Assembly: GCF_023502325.1 (NCBI RefSeq)
Contig: NZ_JAMFLZ010000002.1
Location: 248,001 to 312,000 of the forward strand
Direction of reading: 5' to 3'
From: Wocania_A spongiicola
GTDB lineage: Bacteria > Bacteroidota > Bacteroidia > Flavobacteriales > Flavobacteriaceae
DNA: 64,000 bases
Made by a program: the position numbers and the translations under genes. Within the stretch, counting starts at the first letter, position 1, and each line of letters opens with the position of its first letter. Below are positions 24,763 through 33,178 of the stretch, one piece after another. The notes beneath the pieces were generated by a model, which ran no database searches, was not told the DNA's origin, and saw only the letters and a list, made by a program, of their open reading frames with translations.

Positions 24763-27171
24763 TTAATTACGTAAAGGTTTTCCTTTGGTTAACATATGTT
24801 GTATTCTTTCTAGAGTTTTACGTTCTGTACATAAACTTAAAAATGCTTCACGCTCTAAATCCAACAAGTATTGTTCATTAACCAAAGTTGGCTCAGATAA
24901 ATCGCCACCAGCCATAACGTAGGCTAATTTGTTAGCAATTTTCTTATCATGCTCACTAATATATTTACTTGCTTCCATAGAATCTGTACCAACTAAAAAC
25001 ATACTTAAAGCTTGTTTACCAAGAACTTTTATGTCTTTACGCTTTACAGGTTGAGTATATCCCATATCAGCTATTAATTTGGCGTGTTGTTTAGCAACAG
25101 CTATTTGCCTGTCTTTATTAACTACAACAACGTCTTTTCCTTTTTGAAGAATTCCTAAATCGAAAGCTTCGTAAGCTGATGTTGCTACTTTAGCCATTCC
25201 AATAGTTAAAAAATATTCTTGGAGTGTATTTAATTCTACGTCTCCTTTTTTGAATGTATCTTGAGCTCTTAGAGCCATTTCTTTAGAGCCACCACCTCCA
25301 GGAATCACACCTACACCAAACTCAACCAGTCCAATATACGTTTCAGCAGCTGCAACAACTTTATCAGCATGCATAGATAACTCACAACCTCCACCTAGAG
25401 CCATTCCGTGAGGAGCAGCAACAGTTGGAATAGAGGAGTAACGCATACGCATCATAGTATCTTGGAAATACTTTATAGCCATATTAAGTTCGTCGTATTC
25501 TTGTTCAGCTGCCATCATGAAAATCATACCAATATTGGCGCCAACTGAGAAATTGGCGCCTTGGTTTCCAACAATTAATCCCTGATAATCTTTTTCTGCT
25601 AAATCTATTGCTTTATTTAATCCTGCAAGAACATCCCCTCCAATGGTATTCATTTTAGATTGGAATTCTACATTTAAAATTCCATCACCTAAATCTTCAA
25701 CAACAACACCTGAGTTTTTGAAGACCTCATTCGACTTTCTTATATTATCTAATATGATGAAACTATCTTGTCCAGGAATTTTTTCTTGTGTTTTCTTCGG
25801 AATATCATATGCATAAGTAGCACCTTCTTTAATTGAATAGAAAGAAGTACTTCCTGAAGCCAACATCTCATTTACCCAAGCATTAGGTTCTAAACCTTCT
25901 GCCTTCATCATTTCAATTCCTTTTTCTACGCCTATAGCATCCCAAATTTGAAAAGGACCATGTTCCCAGCCAAATCCAGCTTTCATAGCATCATCAATCT
26001 TGTATAAATCATCTGTGATTTCTGGAATACGATTAGAGACATAAGCAAATAATGCTGCAAAACTTTTTCTATAGAATTCGCCAGCTTTATCTTTACCTTT
26101 AACCAATACTTTGAAACGATCAACAACTTTGTCGATAGTTTTTGTCATTTCTAAAGTGGCAAATTTTGCGCGTTTTTTTTCTCTATATTCTAAAGTGTTT
26201 AAATCTAATGATAGGATTTCCTTTTTACCATCAGTCGAAACATTTTTTTTATAAAACCCTTGTCCAGTTTTACTTCCCAACCATTTATTTTCCATCATGG
26301 TATTGATGAAATCTGGTAATTTGAATAATTCTAATTGTTCATCTTCTTTACAGTTATCAGCAATACCATTAGCAACATGCACTAGCGTATCTAAACCTAC
26401 TACATCTACAGTTCTGAAGGTTGCAGATTTAGGTCGACCAATTACCGGTCCAGATAATTTATCAACTTCTTCGATAGTTAAATCTAAATCTTTAACTGCA
26501 TGAAATAAACTCATGATACTGAAAATTCCAATTCTATTTCCAATAAATGCAGGCGTATCTTTAGCTACTACAGATGTTTTTCCAAGGAATTGTTCACCAT
26601 AACCATTTAAAAATTCTAAAACAGAAGCATCAGTTTTAGGTCCAGGAATGATTTCAAATAATTTTAAATAACGTGCAGGGTTAAAGAAGTGCGTGCCACA
26701 GAAATGTTTTTGAAAATCTTCAGAGCGCCCTTCACTCATAAATTTAATTGGAATACCAGAGGTATTTGATGTAATTAAGGTTCCTGGAGTTCTATATTGT
26801 TCTAGTTTTTCAAAAACTTGTTGCTTAATATCAAGCCTTTCAACTACAACCTCCATAATCCAATCTACAGATGCCACTTTTGCAATATCATCTTCTAAAT
26901 TACCAGTAGTAATTCTATTTTTAAATGACTGATGATAAATAGGGGATGGCTTAGATTTTAAAGAAGCTGTTAAGGCATCATTTACTAAGCGGTTGCGTAC
27001 AACTTTATCTTCAAGCGTTAATCCTTTCGCTTTTTCTTTATCATTAAGTTCTCTTGGTATAATGTCTAATAATAAAACATCAACACCAATATTGGCAAAA
27101 TGACAAGCTATTCCACTTCCCATAATTCCTGAACCAATAATGGCTATTTTTTTTATTCTGCGTTTGCTCAT
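24763..27171 (-). CDS. 3-hydroxyacyl-CoA dehydrogenase / enoyl-CoA hydratase fusion (FadB/FadJ type, dehydrogenase first)
   Basis: Bifunctional beta-oxidation enzyme of 802 residues. The N-terminal NAD-binding domain has IIGSGIMGSGIACHFANIGVDVLLLD, followed by the HFFNPARYLKLFEIIPG dehydrogenase signature and a C-terminal 3HCDH domain (about 190-300). A second 3HCDH-like region spans about 370-450, and the crotonase (enoyl-CoA hydratase) domain is at the end (about 510-700), with GANFSVGANIGMI and ALGGGCELSMHAD oxyanion-hole motifs. In E. coli FadB the order is the reverse (hydratase first). It starts 10 bp after the marR stop. Confidence 0.92.
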   Translation of the reverse strand: MSKRRIKKIAIIGSGIMGSGIACHFANIGVDVLLLDIIPRELNDKEKAKGLTLEDKVVRNRLVNDALTASLKSKPSPIYHQSFKNRITTGNLEDDIAKVASVDWIMEVVVERLDIKQQVFEKLEQYRTPGTLITSNTSGIPIKFMSEGRSEDFQKHFCGTHFFNPARYLKLFEIIPGPKTDASVLEFLNGYGEQFLGKTSVVAKDTPAFIGNRIGIFSIMSLFHAVKDLDLTIEEVDKLSGPVIGRPKSATFRTVDVVGLDTLVHVANGIADNCKEDEQLELFKLPDFINTMMENKWLGSKTGQGFYKKNVSTDGKKEILSLDLNTLEYREKKRAKFATLEMTKTIDKVVDRFKVLVKGKDKAGEFYRKSFAALFAYVSNRIPEITDDLYKIDDAMKAGFGWEHGPFQIWDAIGVEKGIEMMKAEGLEPNAWVNEMLASGSTSFYSIKEGATYAYDIPKKTQEKIPGQDSFIILDNIRKSNEVFKNSGVVVEDLGDGILNVEFQSKMNTIGGDVLAGLNKAIDLAEKDYQGLIVGNQGANFSVGANIGMIFMMAAEQEYDELNMAIKYFQDTMMRMRYSSIPTVAAPHGMALGGGCELSMHADKVVAAAETYIGLVEFGVGVIPGGGGSKEMALRAQDTFKKGDVELNTLQEYFLTIGMAKVATSAYEAFDLGILQKGKDVVVVNKDRQIAVAKQHAKLIADMGYTQPVKRKDIKVLGKQALSMFLVGTDSMEASKYISEHDKKIANKLAYVMAGGDLSEPTLVNEQYLLDLEREAFLSLCTERKTLERIQHMLTKGKPLRN

Positions 27172-27181
27172 TTTATTTAAA

Positions 27182-27631
27182 CTACTTATCGTTGTTTTGA
27201 TTGTATATTCTTTTATTCGTTACCATATCATTAATTAATTCAGCTACTTCATAAAAATGATCTAGTTTTTCTGTAGAGATATGATTTCTTATAGCATCAT
27301 TAAACTTGAGTACTTTTTCTCTAGATAAATCTCTTTTTTCTCTACCAAATTCGGTTAAATGAATAAGTACACTACGACCATCATTTGGATTGGATTTCCT
27401 TTCTATTAAACCACGAACTTCCATGGTTTTTAATATTCTTGACAAACTGGTAGCCTCCATTCCCATTTTTGGACCTAAAGCTGTTGATGGTGTTCCTTTT
27501 TCTGGGTCAATATTTAATAAAGTAAACCCGGTTGCCATAGTACTTTCAAACTTTGCGGCTTCTTCGTTATACATTTTTTGTACTGTAAGCCATGTGGTTC
27601 TTAATACGTAATCAATAGTTTTGTCTTTCAT
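27182..27631 (-). CDS. MarR-family regulator of the beta-oxidation operon
   Basis: A 149-residue winged-helix regulator. The core has FTLLNIDPEKGTPSTALGPKMGMEATSLSRILKTMEVRGLIERKSNPNDGRSVLIHLTEFG, with the MarR recognition helix and the DxR wing motif. It is the first gene of the operon, 10 bp before the fadB/J-like gene. A perfect 13-bp inverted repeat beside its own -7 box is the likely operator, so it probably represses itself and the downstream genes and is released by a fatty acid or acyl-CoA (inference). Confidence 0.9.
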   Translation of the reverse strand: MKDKTIDYVLRTTWLTVQKMYNEEAAKFESTMATGFTLLNIDPEKGTPSTALGPKMGMEATSLSRILKTMEVRGLIERKSNPNDGRSVLIHLTEFGREKRDLSREKVLKFNDAIRNHISTEKLDHFYEVAELINDMVTNKRIYNQNNDK

Positions 27632-27650
27632 TTGAGAGAAGTTGGTGCCT

Positions 27651-27658
27651 CAAATATA
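27651..27658 (-). promoter_or_regulatory. -7 box of the marR-beta-oxidation promoter
   Basis: The minus strand reads TATATTTG, a full match to TAnnTTTG. The predicted start is near 27647, 16 nt before the marR ATG. The inverted repeat at 27663-27690 fills the region directly upstream (-16 to -43). Confidence 0.6.
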
Positions 27659-27662
27659 TAAA

Positions 27663-27690
27663 AAATTTATTATGCGTGCATAATAAATTT
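27663..27690. promoter_or_regulatory. Putative MarR operator (perfect 13-bp inverted repeat)
   Basis: AAATTTATTATGC (27663-27675), a GT spacer, and the exact reverse complement (27678-27690). It begins 32 bp upstream of the marR ATG and directly abuts the -7 box, covering the space where polymerase would bind. Its size and symmetry suit a MarR dimer. Confidence 0.75.
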
Positions 27691-27718
27691 GATAAATTTA
27701 ACTTTTGATAAAAAATAT

Positions 27719-27748
27719 AAAACTCCCTGATAAGAACTAAGGAGTTTT
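27719..27748 (-). terminator. Intrinsic terminator after the acyl-CoA ligase gene
   Basis: Perfect 8-bp stem AAAACTCC / GGAGTTTT followed on the minus transcript by a U-rich tail. It separates the ligase gene from the marR promoter. Confidence 0.75.
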
Positions 27749-27753
27749 GGAGG

Positions 27754-29523
27754 TTATGGTCTATAAATTTTTTCGATAAGATCTTTGTATATCTCTTTTA
27801 TTACCTTGCGTTTCATTTTCATGGTTGGTGTTAAATGTCCAGCATCAATAGACCAAATGTCTGGTGTGATTTCAAACTTTTTTATTTGTTCCCACTTACC
27901 AAAATGAGTATTGGCTTCGTCAATTTCTTCTTGTATACGAGTAATAAGTTTATCATTTATTATTATCTCATTTTTAGAATTAAAAGATAAATTATGTCGT
28001 TTTGCCCATTCTTCGACAAATTCAAAGTTCAATTGAATTAATGCCGCAGGCATTTTTTCACCTTCACCGATAACCATTATTTGCTCAATAAAACGAGATT
28101 GTTTGAATCTATTTTCAATTAATGCTGGCGCCACATATTTTCCACCAGATGTTTTAAACATTTCTTTTTTCCTGTCAGTAATTTTTAAAAAACCTTCGTT
28201 ACATATTTCTCCTATATCTCCTGTATGAAAATAATCACCAGTCATTACTTCATCTGTTTTTTTAGAATCTTTAAAATAGCCTTGCATAACATTTGGGCCT
28301 TTTACTAAAATTTCACCGTCTTCAGCAATTTTCACTTCTACATTATCTATAATTTTTCCAACAGTGCCAATTCTAAATCCACCATTGCGCTGATCGTTTA
28401 CCGATATTACGGGCGATGTTTCGGTCAATCCATATCCTTCCATAATTGGCATTTCTGCTGCTGCAAATATTCGAGTTAATCTTGCTTGCAAAGCGGCACT
28501 ACCAGATACCATTAAGTCTAAATTACCACCAAGGCCTTCTTTCCATTTACTAAAAATAAGTTTTCTGGCTAGCTTAAGTTGTTTTTCGTACCACCAGCCA
28601 TTTTTGCCATAAGGCTCATATTTTAAACCTAACTCCACAGCCCAAAAGAAAAGTTTCTTTTTTATTCCTGTTAAGTCGCTTCCTTTTGCAATAATTTTAT
28701 CATATACTTTTTCATATAAGCGAGGAACAGCTGTCATAACATTTGGCTTAATTTCTTTGAGATTATCACTCATAGCTTCAATGGATTCTGCAAAGTATAC
28801 TTCTACACCACAATATTGATATAGATACAAAATCATGCGTTCGAACACATGGCATACAGGAAGAAAGCTTAAAGATTTTGATTTGCCATAGTCAAATGGC
28901 ACTCTTTTTTCACTATCTAAAACGTTAGATACTAAATTATTATGGGATAGCATAACGCCTTTGGGTTTTCCTGTAGTTCCTGAAGTATAAATTAAGGTTG
29001 CTAAATCGTTTGGCTTAACTGCTTTTTTTCTGGATTCAACTTCACTTTGATTGGTGTTGTCTTCTCCTAATTTTAAAACATCATTCCAGTTATTTTCACC
29101 CTTAATGTCATCAAAAGTATATACATTTTTAAGTTTTGTGTTTTCCTTAATAGTATTTAGCTTTTTTACAATTTCAGAATCTGATACAAAACAATAGATA
29201 GCTTCAGAATGGTTTAAAATATACTCGTAATCCTCTGCAGCGATAGTAGGGTAGATGGGCACATTTTGGGCGCCAACTTGTAAAACACCAATGTCTAAAA
29301 CATTCCATTCTGTTCTGTTGGTTGACGAAATTACTGCAACTTTATCATTTGGTTGTACGCCTAATTTCAATAATCCTCTGCTTATAGCGTTGGCTTTATT
29401 TATATATTCTTGACTTGAAATTGATTTCCATTCCCCATTGTATTTTGTGGTGAATGCCTTTTCTAAATTGTATGTTTCTAATTGATAATAAGGAAAATCA
29501 AAAATTCTTGTAATCTCTGCCAT
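27754..29523 (-). CDS. Long-chain acyl-CoA synthetase (AMP-dependent ligase)
   Basis: Activates fatty acids to acyl-CoA with ATP. The 589-residue ANL-superfamily protein has the P-loop YTSGTTGKPKGVMLSHNN (about 176-193), EGYGLTETSP (about 365-374), the TGDIGEI adenylate-binding motif, and DRKKEMFKTSGGKYVAP before the C-terminal domain. It resembles the FAA1/ACSL type with the extra mid-domain (KLFFWAVELGLKYEPYG). It lies directly upstream of, and on the same strand as, the marR operon but is separated by a terminator. It supplies substrate for the neighbouring beta-oxidation enzymes. Confidence 0.92.
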   Translation of the reverse strand: MAEITRIFDFPYYQLETYNLEKAFTTKYNGEWKSISSQEYINKANAISRGLLKLGVQPNDKVAVISSTNRTEWNVLDIGVLQVGAQNVPIYPTIAAEDYEYILNHSEAIYCFVSDSEIVKKLNTIKENTKLKNVYTFDDIKGENNWNDVLKLGEDNTNQSEVESRKKAVKPNDLATLIYTSGTTGKPKGVMLSHNNLVSNVLDSEKRVPFDYGKSKSLSFLPVCHVFERMILYLYQYCGVEVYFAESIEAMSDNLKEIKPNVMTAVPRLYEKVYDKIIAKGSDLTGIKKKLFFWAVELGLKYEPYGKNGWWYEKQLKLARKLIFSKWKEGLGGNLDLMVSGSAALQARLTRIFAAAEMPIMEGYGLTETSPVISVNDQRNGGFRIGTVGKIIDNVEVKIAEDGEILVKGPNVMQGYFKDSKKTDEVMTGDYFHTGDIGEICNEGFLKITDRKKEMFKTSGGKYVAPALIENRFKQSRFIEQIMVIGEGEKMPAALIQLNFEFVEEWAKRHNLSFNSKNEIIINDKLITRIQEEIDEANTHFGKWEQIKKFEITPDIWSIDAGHLTPTMKMKRKVIKEIYKDLIEKIYRP

Positions 29524-29594
29524 TTGGTATTTTTACTTTGTAGTCTTGCAAAGTATGAAATTAAAAGTGATTTTCAAATAGAATAAAAAAAGCG

Positions 29595-31160
29595 TTAATT
29601 CCAGTGGGTTTTAAAAATATCTTGAAGCTGTGGATATTTTTCATCAGTATCTCTGTATATTTCCCTCTGCTTTATTAACTCTTTTTTCATGTCCTTGATT
29701 ATTTCTGAATACTCAGAATCGTTATAAGCATTGTGATTTTCATTAGGGTCTTTTTCTAAATCATAAAACTCCCAAGCTGGTTTTGTGCTTTCTTTTGATG
29801 AACCAGTCATATCTAAAGATTGGCCATAGAAAAGTGCAAGTTTATATTGTTTATTTCTAATTCCAAAATGCCCTGGTCTTTTTGCATGGTTTGTCCAATA
29901 TCTATAGTAAGCAGATTGTCTCCAGTTGTTAGGAGTATTTCCTTTTAAGTTCTCTCTAAAGCTTTCTCCTTGGAAAGATTCTGGTTTTTCAATACCAGCA
30001 TAGTCTGCAAACAATGCAGGAAAGTCAATGTTTAAAATAATATCATCTATACGTTTTCCGGCAGGAACTTCTTTAGGATATCTTACAACAAAAGGCATAC
30101 GTAACGATTCATCATATATTAAGCGTTTATCGAAGAAGCCATGTTCGCCTAAAAAGTAACCTTGATCAGCCGTGTAAATTACAACGGTGTTTTCTGCTAA
30201 ACCTGACACTTCTAAATAATCTAAAAGCTTACCAATATTATCATCTATAGCTGCACCAGAGCGCATAAAATCTTTGACGAATTTTTGATAAGTTGCTTTA
30301 CGGGCAGAAACACTGTCCATATCTTTAGTGTAAAATGGTAATCCTGGATATTTACACCACCATTTATCTGGATCGTTTGACGCCTGTTCGTAACGCCAAC
30401 TTAAGTTTTCTAATTGCTGACCAGGAAAACTACGTCCCGAAGTTTCTGTAGAAAACTCAAATAGTGAAGCTGGTTCAGGAATTTCAATACCCTTATACAA
30501 ATCATTAAAACGTTCAGGGAAATCAAAAGGTTCGTGAGTTGCCTTAAAATGTGTCATTAACATAAAAGGTTTCTCATTATCTCTTTGATTTAGCCAATCT
30601 ATAGATAATTGTGTAATTACGTCAGTTGAAAATCCTTTATGAACATCCCACTCTTCTGAAGGTTTATGGAAATTTTCTGAAGTTCTTAAAATAGGATCCC
30701 AATAACGTCCTTGATCATGTAAAATATTATAATAATCAAAACCACTTGGTTCCTTCTTTAAATGCCATTTACCAATAATAGCAGTTTGGTAACCATTCTT
30801 GTTTAGCACTTTGGCAATATTTAGACTATCAGGGTTTAAAGCATCACTTAGTGTATAAACACCGTTTAAATTACTGTATTGTCCAGTAAGAATACTGGCT
30901 CTACTTGGCACACAAATAGAATTGGTACAGAAAGCATTATTTAGTGTAATGCCTTCGTTTGCTAATCGTTGGATGTTATTGTTTTGAACATAATCTTTTA
31001 AAATACCACCATAAATCCCCCAAGCTTGTGAGGTATGATCATCCGACATTATAAAAAGAATATTTGGCTTTATTGTGTCTTGTTTTTCTTCTGATTTGCA
31101 AGCTGATAGTATTGTTAATGCAACAAAAAGAAATGTTAGGTTAAATAAATTCTTTTTCAT
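29595..31160 (-). CDS. Sulfatase lipoprotein (family S1)
   Basis: A 521-residue alkaline-phosphatase-fold sulfatase with a lipoprotein signal (lipobox ending SAC, Cys21). The active-site signature CVPSRASILTG (Cys83) is the CxPSR motif whose Cys is converted to formylglycine by an aerobic maturase. Metal-binding motifs include MSDDH (about 38-42), GKWHL and TADQGYFLGEHG. The substrate is probably a sulfated glycan or small sulfate ester; subfamily not assigned. It follows the second sulfatase by 14 bp in a two-gene operon. The Cys-type site suits aerobic maturation; no maturase gene is in the window. Confidence 0.9.
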   Translation of the reverse strand: MKKNLFNLTFLFVALTILSACKSEEKQDTIKPNILFIMSDDHTSQAWGIYGGILKDYVQNNNIQRLANEGITLNNAFCTNSICVPSRASILTGQYSNLNGVYTLSDALNPDSLNIAKVLNKNGYQTAIIGKWHLKKEPSGFDYYNILHDQGRYWDPILRTSENFHKPSEEWDVHKGFSTDVITQLSIDWLNQRDNEKPFMLMTHFKATHEPFDFPERFNDLYKGIEIPEPASLFEFSTETSGRSFPGQQLENLSWRYEQASNDPDKWWCKYPGLPFYTKDMDSVSARKATYQKFVKDFMRSGAAIDDNIGKLLDYLEVSGLAENTVVIYTADQGYFLGEHGFFDKRLIYDESLRMPFVVRYPKEVPAGKRIDDIILNIDFPALFADYAGIEKPESFQGESFRENLKGNTPNNWRQSAYYRYWTNHAKRPGHFGIRNKQYKLALFYGQSLDMTGSSKESTKPAWEFYDLEKDPNENHNAYNDSEYSEIIKDMKKELIKQREIYRDTDEKYPQLQDIFKTHWN

Positions 31161-31174
31161 TTTAATGGTTTTAA

Positions 31175-33019
31175 TTAGTTGATTATTATTTCATCAATGA
31201 AAATCCACCCAGGATTACCAACACCAGGGTGCCCTTCTGGAATTTTTTTAATGCCTTTTATGTTTATTTTTATAAACTGAGCTTTTTGTTTTGTCTGTAA
31301 ATTTATGGTATCGATAAAATTGTTTTTATCATTTACTCTTGTTGATGCCTTTGAAGAAATAGGTTGGCTATATGATAACCCATCAGTTGAAAAACTAGCC
31401 TCGAAGAGTTTTGGGCAAAAAACCCAATTGGATGGATTATGTAAATAGCCAAGGTTTATTTCTGATATTGATTTATTCGAATTGAGATCGATTACAAATT
31501 CTAAATCTTTTCCCTCTTGACCAATCCATTGACCGGAGCTATAATCTACATAGCCACGCTTTCCGTCCGTAAGAATTTCAATGTTTTTATATCTATTATT
31601 AAGTTTTTTTGTTGACTTAATCATTTTATGCTTTCCTAGATGATTAATTGTAACCATTTTTTTTGGAATATCTGCTTCATGACCATGTTCCCATAATAAA
31701 AATTCAGCTTTTAATTCTTCAACAATTTTAGGATATTTACTTGCTAAATTTTTCATTTCTGATATATCTTCATCTAAATTAGATAGAAATAGAGCATCAT
31801 TTTCTAAATCCAATTCACCTTTGTGTGAGGTGTCTTTTGGATAGCCTATAAGTTTCCAATTGTCTTTTCTCACAACCCATTGATTCCCATATTTCCAATA
31901 AGCGCTAGTTCTGGGAGAACTTGTGTTTGGGTCTTTAATCATTTTAGACATATCTAACCCATCAATATTTTTTGGAGAATTAATGCCACAAAGACTAGCT
32001 ATAGTTGGTAGCCAATCTATATTAACCAAAAACTTATTGTTTACTATATTTTCAGGTAAGCTATTTTTCCAACTAATAATTGTTGGAAGCCTTATTCCTC
32101 CTTCAAATAAGCTGCTCTTAGCTCCTCTGTAAGGACCAGAGTTTCCACCTCCGTTAAAAGCTCGTGTTTCAGTTGAATATCCATTATCTGATTGGTATAC
32201 AATTATGGTATTATCTCTTATGCCTAATGCTTCTAATTTGTCAATTAAAAAGCCTATTCTTTCATCAATAGTTGAAATGAAAGCAGCATAATCTCCTCTT
32301 GGTTTTTCAACATCTTTATAAAATTCTCTCCATTTATCTGTTGGCTGGTATGGGTAATGAGGCATATTGATGGCGTAGTACATAAAGAATGAATCGTCTT
32401 TATTATCTTCTACATATTTTAAAGCTCTGTCTGAAGCTAAATCAGGAAAATACTGCCCGTCGTAAAATACTTCTTTTCCATTTTCATAAAGATCATGAAT
32501 ATTCGGACCCGCCCAAAAAAAGTAATGAGAATAATTGTCGATACAACCACGCAAATGGCCAAAGGAATAATCGAAGCCTTGAGCATTTGGAGATGTTTCT
32601 TGACTCATGCCTAAGTGCCATTTTCCTATATGCCCAGTTTTATAACCATTATCTTTAAAAAGTTCGGCAAGTGTATATTGATCGTTTGGCATACCATGAG
32701 AGTCTGGAACATGAGATGTGTTGCTATTTACTCCAGCATTTTGAGGATATTTCCCTGTTAGTAGAGCAGCTCTAGATGGTGCACAAACCGGAGCTGCAAC
32801 ATAAGCTTGAGTAAATCGTGTGCCTTCTTTCGCAAGTTTATCAATATTTGGACTGTAAATATCTGAGGCGCCATAACTACCTAAATCTACTGCACCTTGA
32901 TCGTCTGTATATATAATAATAACATTAGGTTTATTTTGAGAAAAGCACTGTAAACCTATTAATAGAATAAGAAAATTAATGCTTTTTTTATTTAGAAGAG
33001 AAGTGAAATTAATTTGCAT
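31175..33019 (-). CDS. Secreted sulfatase (family S1) with C-terminal F5/8-type-like domain
   Basis: A 614-residue sulfatase with a signal peptide (about 1-28, ending CFSQ). The formylglycine motif is CAPSRAALLTGKYPQN (Cys79). Metal ligands appear in YTDDQGAVDLGSYG and in QSDNGYSTETRAFNGGGNSGPYRGAKSSLFEGGIRLP. Residues about 480-614 form a beta-sandwich like those appended to glycoside hydrolases and sulfatases (FEASFSTDGLSYSQP, INIKG), perhaps for glycan binding. It is the first gene of the sulfatase pair. Confidence 0.88.
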   Translation of the reverse strand: MQINFTSLLNKKSINFLILLIGLQCFSQNKPNVIIIYTDDQGAVDLGSYGASDIYSPNIDKLAKEGTRFTQAYVAAPVCAPSRAALLTGKYPQNAGVNSNTSHVPDSHGMPNDQYTLAELFKDNGYKTGHIGKWHLGMSQETSPNAQGFDYSFGHLRGCIDNYSHYFFWAGPNIHDLYENGKEVFYDGQYFPDLASDRALKYVEDNKDDSFFMYYAINMPHYPYQPTDKWREFYKDVEKPRGDYAAFISTIDERIGFLIDKLEALGIRDNTIIVYQSDNGYSTETRAFNGGGNSGPYRGAKSSLFEGGIRLPTIISWKNSLPENIVNNKFLVNIDWLPTIASLCGINSPKNIDGLDMSKMIKDPNTSSPRTSAYWKYGNQWVVRKDNWKLIGYPKDTSHKGELDLENDALFLSNLDEDISEMKNLASKYPKIVEELKAEFLLWEHGHEADIPKKMVTINHLGKHKMIKSTKKLNNRYKNIEILTDGKRGYVDYSSGQWIGQEGKDLEFVIDLNSNKSISEINLGYLHNPSNWVFCPKLFEASFSTDGLSYSQPISSKASTRVNDKNNFIDTINLQTKQKAQFIKINIKGIKKIPEGHPGVGNPGWIFIDEIIIN

Positions 33020-33123
33020 AGAATATTTTGTAACTCATTAAAGTTAAAAATAATATAAATTAATTTCATGCTTTTTTAGACTAATAGCGTATCTAATACT
33101 ACAGAAAGCATATTTGTTTAAGA

Positions 33124-33159
33124 AAAAAAAGCTCCTTAAGTAATTTTAACTAAAGGAGC
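33124..33159 (-). terminator. Intrinsic terminator of purL
   Basis: Stem GCTCCTT / AAGGAGC (33131-33137 and 33153-33159) with a run of eight A on plus to the left, a U-run on the minus transcript. It lies 20 bp after the purL stop. Confidence 0.75.
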
Positions 33160-33178
33160 ATTTGTATAAGGTTTTATT

